Source: Ascidia mentula (taxonomy: Eukaryota > Chordata > Ascidiacea > Phlebobranchia > Ascidiidae). Taken from it: DNA of 64,000 nucleotides. The translations under genes and the position numbers were made by a program. Shown piece by piece: positions 22,901-55,941 of this stretch; positions within the stretch are counted from its first letter, which is position 1; each line of letters starts with the position of its first letter. Under the pieces are notes generated by a model. That model did no database searches and had not been told where the DNA came from. It was given only the letters and a program-made list of their open reading frames with translations. Location of the stretch: positions 21,416,266 through 21,480,265 of the forward strand of contig OX387197.1 of assembly GCA_947561715.1 (NCBI GenBank), in the 5' to 3' direction.

Positions 22901-25900
22901 CGGCTTGGATCTTCTGCAATCATTTTGTCGAATCCCAAAAATGTGAAGAATAAGACAAGAAAAAATGGCAATAATTAGAATAAACAGGCTTGAAACGAAA
23001 ACGGAATTAGAACTGAATTTAATCTACCATAGTTTTAATAAATTTAGGTTACACGTCCAGGATAAGTCATTTTTGTTATATCTCCCCGACTCATATTTAA
23101 ACACCATTGCATTGTAGTTACGGCTAAGCGAAAGAACGTAACATATACTTGAATGCGAAAATGACTTTGCTGTCCACGATTTTATAGTCGCATAATATTG
23201 AAGCACGACGCCAGGGATCATCACCGTCTTACCGTCAGATATGGTCGCTAACCTTAAAACTATTGCAATAATATATTTGTTTCAGCTTGTTTGATCAGTG
23301 TGGATAAGTTCTTTTGCCAGGAAGACGGGGTTGATTCCTGCATAGCTTCAAGTAGAGTCTGTGACGGAATTGTGGATTGCGATGACGCCAGGGACGAGCA
23401 ATATTGTCAAATTGGTAAATTTGCAGTTTACTTCATTAAACTTTTCTATATTCCAATATATGTATAGGACTGTAACAATTACATGGTATAGTATACTCTT
23501 ATTAAACTTTTAAATCTGCTTTGTGTAGCTTTTGCTTTATCAGTCCCTTTAAAATTTAACACAAGTTTTTGTAATACACTACGGCCGTATGTCGAGGTGC
23601 TTTTAGAAATCTCGAATGTAACACGTCTCTTATCATTTGAAACGGCAACTGTTAAACTCGGTAGACCACATTGTAACAATAGAATTGGCAAACAAATGAC
23701 ACTTTCGTCTTGGTGTGTAGAGGAATGCAATGCTGATGAATTTACTTGCCCATATGCAACTGTTGGAAGCGTGTGCCTAGCCGGAAACTTGGTGTGCGAC
23801 GGTGTGCAAGACTGTCCAAATGGGGAGGACGAAAAAAATTGCACTTCAGGTAAATCAAAACGATCGCCCAATCTTTGTATTACATGCTACTGCCATTGCC
23901 ACTGTTGGTCACTTCTTATACCTGCCCTACGACATCCTAACAAAATCCACACAAAAATATGATCATCTATAATTTTTTGGGCTCTTGTAAACAACTTCAA
24001 CAAATGCTTTAAATTTTAAATACTTTTTTAAAATTTTTGTGATGTAAGCCGCGTCTGTGTGTGTTTAGTTTTGTCCATTTAGGTCTGGCACAGCACATTC
24101 TATGATTTTTACTTTTATCATGCCTTAAGATTGTCCTCGACATTCCCGGGAATTGTTGGTAAATAAAAGAGCCATAATAACCATTGAGAGTTGCAGACAG
24201 TGCGCACACCTATAACGTTTGATCAATGCAGTAGGTGACTGCAGGACTGGACTAGATTTTAAACCAGCAGGCACATATATATGGTTTTGGTATTAAACAT
24301 TTTAAATCGCGCACTATTGTGTATCCCAAAAGTGTTATCACCTAGACGCCCCAAAAAATATTGATTGTTTAAAATTGTCTGACATAAACCGGTTTGTGCA
24401 GCAAAACTCAGTGCCGAAAGGGACAAAATTGACAATCAGGTTTGCCACAAACGTGCTTTTTTAAATGTTGATAGATTGTTTTCCTGGTGACTTTTCTTGT
24501 TGGTTGTCTGGTACGGGATGCCAGCTACGCACAGCTGTGTGCAATGGAATTGCAAACTGTCCTCTTGGCGAAGATGAGTTTCCGTGCAATCGTAAGTGAT
24601 AATATGATAGCTCTAGTTTGTTTGTAAGCATTTATACACTAGAGGCCTACAAAAAAGTTGCTGTCAAATTACCTAATAAACCGAAACGAAACCGAAAAAG
24701 TTTCTTCTTCAGCTTAGTTACCGAGTACATCATTTTTGTGTTCATATACGCGCTGTTAAGCCGCAATCGAACAAAACAGAGACGCAAAAACAATTTCTCA
24801 AAAATAAATAGTTTCGGATCTGTTCTGTTTGTTTAGGTTAGCTCGTACAGACAGGTTTTTAAATGCTGTCCATTCAATTTCAGCTCGTTGCGAAGGAAAT
24901 ACCTGGTACTGCCTTTCTGATGACACGTGCAAGAACAGAAGCAAGCTTTGCGACGGGAATATAGACTGCTTCGGCCTCGTGTACGAAGAGCTGTTTTGTG
25001 AAGGTGAAATTACAAACCACTCACGGAATACCTGTAACGCATTAATACGCATATATACGACCTTAAGAAATATGTAAAACTTTCGCAGAGGCTCCGCCAC
25101 CTCCAGGTATGAGTGCGCCGGAAGTAACAACTGGACCAAACAACATTTCATTTTCGTGTTCGGCTCAATCTTTTGTTGCGAGGTATGCTGTTGACTTAAA
25201 TATTCAAAAATACGTTTGGAAAAGTTTCTTTTTACTGAAAGAACGTAAACGAAACACAAAACAAAAAAAAGGAAAAAAAAACAGAAAAAGGGCGTTTGAA
25301 TGTGACGACATATGTGCCCTCTGTACAGAATCCCAGAAAGCTACGTAAGATCCGTGGTGCCGGAAGGTGACGTCACTATCACATTCGTCGACGGAAACTT
25401 TGAGCCCATTGTTGGATCTTGCTTCACACAATTCCAAGCCGACACATACATAGCCGTGAGCCTGATGGGAATGTGCGCCGCGCGGAGAAATGTATGAGCA
25501 CACTCCTGTTTCCAATTTTATCACTGCACTTGCCTTTTGTTGACATCATCAAGCGTTTTATTATTATTTTTTGACTAAACGACCACGATATAAATGAACA
25601 ACACATGGATTTGGCAAAATGGCAGCAGCTTTAATTTTTGGTGTCCTACTGGAAAAAAACGAAAACGAAACAATAATGTCGATTCTCAGGATTATAAGTT
25701 TTGTTAGTATACTGCAGCCAGACATAAACTTCGAACACTTCATGTATGGGATACGAAACGTTGGTTGAATAAACACTGCGTTATTTTTTGGGCAGAAAGT
25801 TAGCAATTTTGAAAATAAGTGTACAATTTTACGACTTAGTTTAGGATTTACTGTTCTTCTTTTATTCATCTTTGAAAGCTCACAATCAGACTTGTTTAGG

Positions 25901-27831
25901 ACACGAACGGTAAAATTCTCGACGAATACAAGATCCAAGTGAAACCCACAATCACAGAAGACGACGGACCAATCTCACACAACTTTGAACGCGTTGTCAT
26001 CACTTTGGATTGCCAGTTCCTCTCCGAAACCACGCTCACCTTGGGTCGGCCGCTTGTACCTGTATTTACGTGAGTATTCGTAGCCAGATTCCGAGTAAAG
26101 ATCGCAGACAAATAATGCCGTTAATTTGGTTCTTGCAGGGATGTCAACGTAGTCGTTGGAACACAACAAAAGGAGTTTAGAGTAGAAATGGCGCGCTACC
26201 AAACTGAATTCTTCGCTGTTGGCAGCACGGATAACAACATATTGGAAGATTCTGTTGTTTACGTTGCCTTAAGCCTGGCGGAAGCCCCTGGATTCACACT
26301 GCTAGTAATTCTGTGTTCATTTTAACCCAAAAACGCCACGCGTATCTTTATTGTTTATCTGCAAAAACAGTTTAAACAATTTGCACAACCTTTGGTCACA
26401 ATCGATCAAGACCACAGTGCTTATAACAAGCACAATGATATTTCTTTCATGAAGCATAACACCGGATATCAAAAGTTAGTATATTTCAGGCATCAAGTTG
26501 CTCAGTGTCAGCAAATGAGGATGGAAGTGGCTTAACGCTCCCCCTTATAGATGACGGGTAAGATTAAATGATTTAAGTTCAAGCACAATAGGGTCAAATA
26601 CATTTTTCTTGGGATAATTTATGTAGTCATATTTTGTTACTACGTACCAATGTAAAGTTTGTTCTGTACAGCAGCATTTCTCATAACAGTCAACCTGAAA
26701 AAAAACGTGTTTAAAGATGTCCGACAACCGGGCCGGAGAACATTGGAGTTCAGCTCTACCTTCAGGCCCGCCCAGATATCTTTGCGTTTTCCTTTCCCGC
26801 ATTCTTGTGGAACGCAGTACCAGATGCGGTCCAGAATATCTGGATAACGTGCACAGCTACCGTTTGCCCCACCAATTCGGGGTCGTGTGATCGAGTGAGT
26901 GGCAATTTTTACTGGATTTAAAATAGCTGCTTTGCACTCCCTTCACGGCGGCTTTAAATTTCGAAACGTTGCCTTACAGATGTGCACTCTTCCCACAAAG
27001 CGCCGACGTTCGGTAAACGAGGATGTGTTAGAAGAAGCCAAGTCCCTCTCTCTTGGTCCATTCACTTTCAGTGCAGCAGACAAGAAACAGGATTCGACGT
27101 GTGACAAGGTAAAGTTCTAGTTATGGACAACTGACCGGGATAAGACGAAATATAATATAATACTCCGAAATCTGAACTGTGCAGAACCAATCGACAAGGT
27201 CACTAAAAATACCTAAAATCATATCGAAGCTGCCAAATATCCATGCTTATTTACATCTGTGCATCAGTGATAGCATTACGATGTGCCCTGATGCAGTGTT
27301 ACACAGTGAGAGGGGAGCATTTTTCCCCGCAAAATATAATAGAAATAATGTTATGCGGTCTTAATGCATACCCTTGAAATCAAACGTATTCCCGGTCAAG
27401 CGGATATGCCTGCTGTGTACACCGATATTGTTCCTAGGCTGGTGGATAACTACATGTGTCTGTGCCTTACAGGACCTGTTGGGTTGTTCTCACTTCTGCA
27501 ATGTGAATAATAAAGGCGAGAGCGTGTGTTCGTGTCCAGGCGGTTTGAAACTCATGAAAGATATGAAGACATGTTCTGGTACGATTAAACATGGACCTTT
27601 TTCTTAATTGTTTTTGTTGCCTTTTATTTTACATACAACCTCGATACTTTCAAAATGGTTTCAAAAAATAAAATATTTGTTTTGCTCATAGGGGATTTCC
27701 GCGAAGACGTCGAACTTCTGCCCATTGTCTTTTTACTGATTTTTGTCAGCACATTTCTGATGGGTGTCTTGTACATCATGAACCGTCAAACAGCCCAATA
27801 CCACTTGTTGAGAAATGCCGAAGGGAAATAA
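19922..27831 (+). CDS. LDLa-repeat / ZP-domain / EGF type I membrane protein
   Basis: 23 exons, 2955 nt, 984 residues: 19922-19997, 20078-20239, 20629-20757, 20981-21106, 21282-21398, 21572-21694, 21767-21892, 22053-22181, 22343-22471, 22716-22844, 23286-23414, 23721-23849, 24475-24591, 24884-25003, 25089-25182, 25329-25491, 25900-26069, 26139-26304, 26490-26557, 26717-26894, 26980-27108, 27473-27578, 27692-27831. Order: signal peptide (exon 1); 13 LDL-receptor class A repeats, one per exon (2-14), each with six cysteines and an acidic calcium site such as CPNGEDE; a ZP domain (exons 15-20, residues about 590-860, ending near FSFPAFLW and IWITCTATVC); a furin-type KRRR at 867-870; one EGF-like module (904-938); a transmembrane helix (947-967) and short tail. 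ZP domains polymerise extracellularly after furin cleavage; LDLa repeats bind ligands. Likely surface or coat/matrix glycoprotein. AATAAA at 27827 and 27919. Exact orthologue not recognised. Confidence 0.88.
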
Positions 27832-28170
27832 ACAAAATACTGCTTTTATATGACTTACTTTCACCTGTAAATGTATGTATTATATCACGGGTCTGTTGTT
27901 TTGTGCAATTCAAAAGTAAATAAACAACACGTTGTTTGTGTACGTCAGCGATGACACGCCAGTGCCTTTGTAATTCAACCGTTTTTAGCATAGTTGCAGT
28001 ATAGTAAGATAATTGAAACACGGTTAAATATGATGCACATGTTTCACTTGTCAGACGAAATTATGTCGCTCCTGGTTACCGTACATATTTACACGTAGAA
28101 TACCACAAAATATGACATCCCAATATTTTTTATTGAAAGCAAGAAGCGCGGTTTGTGATAAAGCGGGCGT
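27832..28170. other. Convergent intergenic gap
   Basis: Tail-to-tail gap between the LDLa-ZP gene and POLE. It holds poly(A) signals for the forward gene (27919-27924) and, on the reverse strand, an AATAAA (TTTATT at about 28128-28133) just past the POLE stop. No other feature seen. Confidence 0.6.
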
Positions 28171-48041
<19,871 letters not shown>

Positions 48042-49777
48042 GGTTTAAATCCTATGCCTTATCTTGAAACCTGGCTTAACATGCATCAATGCAGTAAATG
48101 GGAATTATTGTTTTCAGGAGTTTACTTTATCTACAATTTAGTAGTTACGGCGCAAATATCAAGAACAAAATTAAGAAGATTTCGCGCCAGATCTTGTAAA
48201 ATTTTACGTATACCTAATAGTAACCAAGAAAAAATTAAAAAAAAATGAAATAAAAATTGACTTTGTAAACACGACAAAACGAACAAAAAACACTGTTTTA
48301 TTCAGAGAAAGTTACCCGAAGTAAATAAAGTAGAAAAACACCTTTTGGTAATATTAAAGCATATGTGTACACATGTGTTACGTCACAATGAAACACAATC
48401 TTCATTCAACAAAAACAATCAGTTTTAGATCATTTCTTGTTGAAGTTCTGAGATGAAAGCCAGCAAGTTCTTTTCCACATATTCACTGCGGAATTTGGTT
48501 GCAATTTGGACCTCTTTACATTTTCACTTAGCTTTATTCCCCCTCAGCTTTCGTAAAGCAAGTTTAACAAGTAAGTTGATGTGTTATATTTAATTTCCTT
48601 ATATTATTAGTGCAGTTTGCACAATTTTTTTAAAAAGTTTTCTAACCGTTGTTTTGCTTTCAGAAAACTATATTTTTAAAGATTGTAACTGATTTTTTAT
48701 TTCACGTGCTTCCCGTTTTTATTTTTAAACGCAGTCGCTTCTTGCAATTTACTTTCATTTTGGCAAGAAAGAGACGTTTGCCACGCGCTGTTTTAGCCTT
48801 TTTCAAAAACCTACTATCATTGGTTCGTTATTTCTGGAATTGTGACGGGGGGCCCTATATAAGTTTCGAAAGCACTTCGCACGCCGCTAGTGGCGCATTT
48901 GCTAGAGCAGGAACTTGGGTGTGCCGGTCTCAAAGTCCCATGACGGTTGTCAATGCGCTTTTCTATTGCAAGGATACAGCGAAAAGGTTATTGCTATTTG
49001 CGGCACAACGAGGAAAGGCTGGAAGCTTGGATACAAGATCGCATTGCTCTTTTGCTGCGCACTGGCGCCAGCGTTGGTCAGGGAAGTCAGCAATGCAGGC
49101 GCAAAGGGCGTTTTGTGGCAAATTTTGAAGTCAATTAAATGCAAAACCTGCCAGGCAACTACTATAAGTGTTCAGTCTTGGTAGTTTTTTTGAAAATAAA
49201 ATCAGGATGCTACTAAACAAAATACATTCAGTTCAGTCAATCTTTTAGTAAATGATGTTAAAAACCTGCTAGATTTAATATGCTCTCAGAAAATCAACAT
49301 ATAGGCTAATAACAACACACATGCTGCGACATTCATTTCAAAATGATAATATCTGGGTATTGCCAATTCTTATTATCGACCTATTCTGATTGACTACTGG
49401 AAAATTTGTTTGAATATATTTGTGAACAAATGTCGGACCAGTAAAATCAAAGTATTGTTTTAAATTTGGAACCCATCACAAATTAAATACTCACATATGC
49501 ACTAAAAACAAATGTTGCTTATAGTATTTAAAATCTGTGTATATGTAGGCTATGTACCATTACTAAAGCAAAGTGAAAGGCAGTATTCTGAACCATAGAG
49601 AGTTACATTATGCTGGCAAAACCCAATTTTGTTTTACAGGAAAGCAGATTTTAACACAAGACATATCCACTAGTTCATTTCCAAAGGTTTAGGTGCAACA
49701 AGTCAAGTGTACTGCATGAGAGCAGAGCTACCAGCTACCAACTATAACATCTTGCCCTCCCAATAAAAAACTGCAAC
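48042..49777. other. Divergent intergenic region between POLE and MRAS
   Basis: Carries the promoters of both genes. A GC-richer block at 48.84-49.19 kb begins with a TATA-like run and ends with a donor-like cttg|gtagtt near 49181, so it may be a noncoding first exon of MRAS. Open frames crossing this block differ between frames without family resemblance and were not taken as coding. Confidence 0.45.
48856..48863 (+). promoter_or_regulatory. Candidate TATA box
   Basis: tatataag follows a G/C-rich ggggggccc run at the left edge of the GC-richer block upstream of MRAS. Position relative to a real transcription start is not known. Confidence 0.35.
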
Positions 49778-52387
49778 ATGGCTTCAGTGCCAAATCAAAA
49801 TGAGAATTTAATGACTTACAAACTTGTGGTTGTTGGCGATGGTGGCGTTGGGAAAAGTGCACTCACCATACAGTTCTTTCAAAAAATGTTCGTCGAAGAA
49901 TACGATCCCACTATAGAAGATTCATATATTCAACACACAGATATTGATGGACAGTGGTGTATTTTGGATGGTAAGATTTTTGTCCCGTAGATTTAAGTAT
50001 ATATATCTAGTAAATGCATTATAGGCTTGAAATACTTCCCTTTCAATATATATCTGATAAAATCTTCAAAATGTTTGGCTTTCTTGTATTAGCATTAGTA
50101 AACATTTAATTGATGTACTGATACATTTTTCATTTGCAAAGGAGTTAAGCATAAAATGTTTGTTGCTGTTACCTTGATACATGATTCATGGTAATTACCA
50201 GACCAGTATGTGATTGCCGTAGCTGTAACACAAGATTAAAGCAGTTACTGAAAACTGGCACCAACCTTATGAATATAGCTGGTGAATACACAAACTGAAA
50301 AACATGTTAGGGTAAAGGTCATGTCATTGCCATTTGAACTTTGTTTTCAGTCACTCTATTATGAACATTTGTTTTTAGTGTTGTCATGAGTTGAGCTGTT
50401 GACCTTTAACAGTATAACATGTGTTCCCTTTAAAACTTACTAAAAATAAATGTTTGCCAGATTTCAACATAAAATATTCAGGTACCTTTGTTTGAATAGG
50501 TAAAAATGTATTTTTAAAAACTTCAGTTGTCAATAGTTGCCTGATGGCATATGGTAGTGATTCCAATTTGGGATCTAAATTTAATTAATATGTGTGTTAA
50601 ATCCTTTGGGCAAAAAATGAATAAACACGAAACCAAAAAGAAAATTTGACATTTTGGAGGTACCTTGTCAACTTAACCTTACAGTATTTCGCAGACAAAG
50701 GGGTTTGGGAAACTGTATATATAAGTAGTATATATATATATAATTTACAACTCTTTGAAGTTAGCATCACAAACTTGTCTTTGTAGTATTGGATACAGCT
50801 GGACAAGAGGAGTTCAGTACCATGAGAGAACAGTACATGAGAACAGGTATGTATATAAGCTGTGAAGAATCCTTTTGTGGTTTTCCCATATAACCGTTTA
50901 CCTATTTTTAGGCGATGGATTTCTTATTGTATACAGCGTAACTGACCGTGCAAGCTATGATCATGTACCTGAGTTCCATGAGCTCATTTCAAAAGTAAAA
51001 GACGAGTAAGTGGTTTTTGTTGTTGATGAGAATATTTTGTTGTTGAAATAATTCATATATTTGCTGTGGGAGCATGGTTGAATAAAACCTTGCCTAATTG
51101 TTCAATTGTTCAAAAGTGCCAGAATAGTGTGGATTTGCGTTTGTACCATCATCAATGGGAAAATGAATAAAGTTAGTTTATTGCTGACTCTGTAATGCAT
51201 GTTGCTAAATGTAAGGCAGATATATGACAAAAAAATTAAATATTACCAGACTGAAAACATTCATGTGACTGCAAGTAGGGAGTATTAATGAAAATATAAA
51301 AATAAGCTGATTATAAACATGACGACTCTGTTCTAACCAAGCGCAAAATTCCAAAAAAATATGAAAAAGTTTTTCGTGGTCTATTTTTCAGCCTAACAAA
51401 ACGTATATTTTCTATTGTTTGAATTCACCTAGCAGCCTACAGCATTATTTGTAGCGCCTGGATTACTGTGTGTTTATTTTTTCACTATACATATGACTCC
51501 ACATGCTATGCACAAAAAAAGAAAATTAAAAACAGACTGACTGTACAATTGATCACCAACTTGTTCTCACAGATGCGCGTTTCCTGGTCTCCTTGTTGCA
51601 AATAAAGTTGATTTGGTCCATCAGAGGGTTGTCAGGGAAGAGGAAGGCCAAGAGATGGCCAAACAATACGGTGTAAGTTGGAAACATGTGCATGTGAACT
51701 TGGTGTTACATCATGTTCCAGGATATGGGGGATGTCAACCATATGTTTCTCTGTTGATTTTGACATTAACTACTTTACAAAACCATATAAAAACTGACTT
51801 TAATTTAAATGTTTAGTTTATTCAAGACATTTTGGCAAACACTTAGGCCATCAGTTTAATTACCCTCTTTTGGTTGACTTTGTGACTGTATATTTTATTG
51901 CATGGTTCCTTCATATAAAAGCTGCACTTATATAACTAAGAAGTTGTTGGTTCTGACGAAAAAACTGTTAAAAATATTTTGTAGCGTTTTTGTTTTTTAT
52001 TTCTGGATTAAGTTAAAACTGAAATGAAAACAGACCTAACTGTATTTTCCCACACTCAGATTCCCTACATTGAAACAAGTGCCAAAGACCCACCACAAAA
52101 CGTTGACAAGGCATTTCAAAATGTGGTGAGATTAATAAGGTAAGCCTTGCAGTACCTACCATTACAATGCAAATAAAAAGCAGTTTGTCTGTAAGTGTGG
52201 CAAGAAAAGACGTAATCGTTGCGTACACGCTCAAAAGCAGAGGCGACCGGGCCAACGCCCTTATCTGTGCTGCACGACGCCGACATCGCATTAACCGCAC
52301 TTTCTGTTTAGGCAACAGGGGATTCCCCCGAGCAGTACCAGGCCGAACGGCGGGAAGACAAACAAGTGTTGCTGCAGCGTACAGTAA
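49778..52387 (+). CDS. MRAS: M-Ras small GTPase
   Basis: Membrane-bound GTP switch of the Ras family, acting upstream of Raf/MAPK. Six coding exons: 49778-49970, 50787-50846, 50912-51005, 51573-51672, 52060-52139, 52312-52387 (603 nt, 200 residues). P-loop GDGGVGKS at residues 20-27, effector loop [16 protein letters not shown] with Gln71, NKVD and ETSAK. The extended N-terminus before the P-loop (position 22 matches H-Ras 12) and the switch region [19 protein letters not shown] mark it as M-Ras and not H/K/N-Ras or R-Ras. The last exon encodes a short tail ending CCCSVQ: a CAAX box with two further cysteines and no lysine-rich stretch, unlike vertebrate M-Ras. Published work reports that ascidians lack classical Ras and use M-Ras in FGF signalling. 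AATAAA at about 53946 may end the 3' UTR. Confidence 0.95.
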
Positions 52388-54029
52388 CCGGATTCGGCTC
52401 CACGGCGCCGGCCCCTGGAAATTGAGAACGCCGCCGGTCGCTTCGCATCCAGAGACAGTTTGCCCGGATGCCCGGCGCGGCATGACCGCGTTTGAACATC
52501 AACTAACGACCACTAACGAACCACTTTCCTAGCTCTCGTTTTTTTTGCTCCTTTCAGAATCCGGGACGCTCACCCAATGTCTGCGTAGGAAATCGTCGAC
52601 GCCTTTCGTTGTTTTTTTTTGCGCGCGCGCATTTTGTTTCGTTCTGTTCTTTTCCCAGTGTGAGTGTGTTTGTAAATGCTGCGTGCTCGTCGCACTCCGC
52701 GAAAGCCAAGTCGACACTGCGTGGTTACTGGTGCCCTCAGCCGCAAGCTCCAATTTTTGCGTAGCTCCATTGCAAACGGCTTTTGCGTTCGTGAACCCAC
52801 ACTAAAGCGAACATGCCTTGCATGCGTGGTTACTCGACAGAAAACGCTACGTCGTGGTGCGTAAAGGAGTTGCCACCCCTGCTGCTATTCTTTGTGCGTT
52901 GCAAGTATTTTTGCTAAGTTAAATGCTGGCAAAGCCCGAATCAATGAAAACTTCTCACCTATTGAAGTCAAGCCTGATATTTAGTGTTTCTTTATCTTTT
53001 GTGTGACAAAACGAATCGTGTAAAATGCTGGTCACCTTTTTACGTGTGGGTTTCAATCGGGTATCTTTCTTATACGAGGCAGCAGCGCTCGCCTTCCGCG
53101 AGGGCAAACATTAAAACGCCCCTATACATATATACATATCTATACATAAATATATTTATTACCCACTCTCACGTGCCACGGTTTTGGCCAAACAACTTTA
53201 AAGAAAGGTGGCAGCTTGTGCCAGATGCAAACCGTATATTGGCTTGGTTGTGGGCTCAAAAGTGGGTTAGAATCACTGGCATGTACTTTTTTCCTTCTAC
53301 CGCTGTCCGATGACCTGTCGTTCCTTCTGATGATTGTTTTGTAAAGGCAAATGCAGTGACGTGAAACCGCAACATTTGCCACTCTCGATGGGTTACTGAA
53401 GTTGTTATTTGGCCTCTTACTGCGGGCCTCGGGAGCAGTGACAACATACTTCCATTCAGTTTTGGTTTATCAATGGCTGTTCGTTGGTTTTCAGTTCGTT
53501 GGTTTTTCAGTGATTAACGAAATTACCGTATAATACACGATATACAACTTTGCTTTGTGTCTTTATGCTATTCAATTGCAAGGTTGATACCGAGTGTACA
53601 GTGAGGTTATTTTAATACCAACACAAAATTAAATGTGATTTCTTTGGTCCTGTAACTTTTTGTAAATATAGCACCACTTGGCAAAGAGTAAACAGAAACA
53701 AAATAAGAACAATTTTAAGTCTTGCGAAAGTTTTCTTGAAGGGAAAAGTTGCATAGCTATGGCATATAAAGCTTTTTTATACACTGTATTAGTACAACAG
53801 TCCGAACTGAGCCATTTCAATAATGTGGGACCTTCTGACAAGCAAAGTATAAAACAGTGCAATATCAGTTTTTATTTTACCAAACTAAAAGAGTTGCAAA
53901 AGGTAGCGGTGTACAAAAAAGCACTAATTTGCACATAGTTTACACAATAAAGAGAATATTATTTTGCTAAAATAAGTGACACAAATTTGGACCTCAAGAC
54001 TGTTGACATGTACGATACATCTGTTCGCA
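52388..54029. other. Presumed MRAS 3' UTR and convergent gap to GFER
   Basis: The first part (52.39-53.45 kb) is unusually GC-rich with a (gc)n run near 52620, then AT-rich DNA. Overlapping open frames in all six frames show no family resemblance. Poly(A) signals for both convergent genes lie near 53871 (reverse) and 53946 (forward). Confidence 0.45.
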
Positions 54030-55227
54030 CTAATCACATGAACCATCTTTCCATCCATCTCGCCACCTTTCGAGGACTTTTGAGCAGTCAAACTCTGGTT
54101 TGCTCAATTTTCTATTGACAATGTTGTGCTGTTGACAAAACCAGTCGGACAAAGTGTAACGGTTTCTCACATCCGGCTCATTTTTTTTGATACTGCAAGT
54201 TGTAAAAATAAATTTGTGTTCCTGTTATGCAACATTGATTGCACGAAATGCACATGTGAGTTACACAACATATCTAAGTACTGTACATGTATACATTTTG
54301 ACCTATTAAGTCACATTGCCATCTAACAGATTTGTTACTAAAACGGTAAAACAATTATCAATACAATATTTAAATGCAAAGACATGCTGGATTTTATTCA
54401 TACTATTTAAATTGGTAGCCCAACAAACATTACCTGTGTTGAAAATCCGCAGCACAATGCTCACAGGGGTAAAACTTTGAAAACAAATTAATAAAACTTG
54501 TCATGTTCTTTTTCTCTTGCTCATTTGGTGTCTCAGGGTAGTAGGCTGCCATGGTGTGAAGGAAAGACCAAGTTTTTGAACCTAGCTCCTGTATGTCAAG
54601 TGGGCAGTCAACCCGTTCTTGAACAAGATTTGTGGATTTCTGGTTTTGTGTCGTCGCCTTAAAAAGATTGTTATCACAAAAAAATTGAATGAGGGAGATT
54701 TCCAGCTATACAGTTTGGGTTAACAGGGTTGGGACATAGGTAAGTCACATTTGATATTTCCCCCAGCTTCCAACTTGGTTGCAAAGATTTGTTAAAAGGA
54801 ACCATGTTTGTAATATTTACATTAATTTAATAATTTAATATTTTTATCATAATGACATGTTATATTATTGCAACATACATTGAAAGTGATGAGAAAGGAC
54901 CAGCTTAGAACCAAAAGTGGTTGTTCAGAAACAATAAAGCAGTAGAATTAACATGTTTACTACAGAATCTGATCAACACACAATATTCAATCGAGGTAAG
55001 GCACTTATTAATTCATGCCACATCAAATTGCTACTGATAAACACATCTCATACCTTATCTTTACATAAGCCTGAACAATAGGTTTTTGTCAAACAACCGT
55101 TTACCTGGGGCGAATAATTCGTTCTCCACGACTTGAAATCGTCACACGCCCTGCAAGCCCTCCTTGACATATTACGAAGGGCATCATCATTATCGCTGTC
55201 ATCTGCGTACTTTCTTCTGCTTCCCAT
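54030..55227 (-). CDS. GFER: FAD-linked sulfhydryl oxidase ALR/Erv1
   Basis: Oxidises thiols of imported proteins in the mitochondrial intermembrane space with MIA40/CHCHD4, passing electrons to cytochrome c. Three exons: 55227-55105, 54657-54434, 54192-54030 (510 nt, 169 residues). The N-terminus holds the shuttle CRAC motif (residues 25-28) and DFKSW. The ERV/ALR domain has [18 protein letters not shown], the active-site CEHC (106-109) within [10 protein letters not shown], and a C-terminal C-X16-C pair ending in [11 protein letters not shown], near identical to the vertebrate tail. The ATG at 55227 is the first in frame and close to the CRAC motif; an additional upstream leader cannot be excluded. 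Converges with MRAS and lies 715 bp downstream of PMS2 on the same strand, too far for a typical tight ascidian operon. Confidence 0.93.
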
Positions 55228-55941
55228 GGCTACTCATCTTAGTGCGGGCAGCAAATTCATGAAACCGAACGGCGTTTTGGGTTACTCTGTTCTCGCCACG
55301 ATACCCAACTTTTTGACGCAATCAATGCGTAACTTTTTGCAACCGACTGACAACCTGGTCGTAAATATGCTTATTCATTATGACTAAGCAATAAGGAAAA
55401 GTTGAAGGGCTCTTTAACCGATCTGAAAACTTCCTTTTCTATCTTAATTTTAGCATATGTAGCACTGGCGTTCCAAATTATCGTTGCGGCCCATTAAATT
55501 TTCTCTGGGGAGGGCGGTTACTATCCAAAACTTTTTGTAACGCATTAAATTACGTGGTCATCAATGGCGGTTTTGAGCGGTTGTCGAGGAGGTACCAAAA
55601 TAAAGCTGGCTAATGTAAAACATAAAAAACAATTTCAAGACAACCATTGTGTCTGCTACTGCAGCCATTCTGTTATTGTGTCGGAGATGGTGTAAAAAGT
55701 TACGGAAATAATATGAAATTGCCTCATGATTTTGGGACCTTTTCAGAACAACAATGATACGATAGCGTTGCCCCTCCCCCACCCGATTTTTATCTTTTGA
55801 CGCCTGTGAGTGCAGGACGAATCGAATTGAAAAAACAACTGACATGAAGTTCACTACACTAATCACAAATTGATTTATTAGAAATTTGCAATGCTGGAAA
55901 ATAAAGAAATCCCAAACCGCAGCAGCTATATGAGTTAGAAG

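Noticed and set aside
48649..49128. 159-codon forward frame upstream of MRAS as a gene
   Set aside because: No domain resemblance; the GC-rich block is open in several frames and fits a promoter or noncoding exon better.
52013..52864. Several long frames on both strands after MRAS
   Set aside because: GC-rich DNA has few stops by chance; the first of them overlaps the MRAS exons and last-exon CAAX tail, which explain the forward signal.
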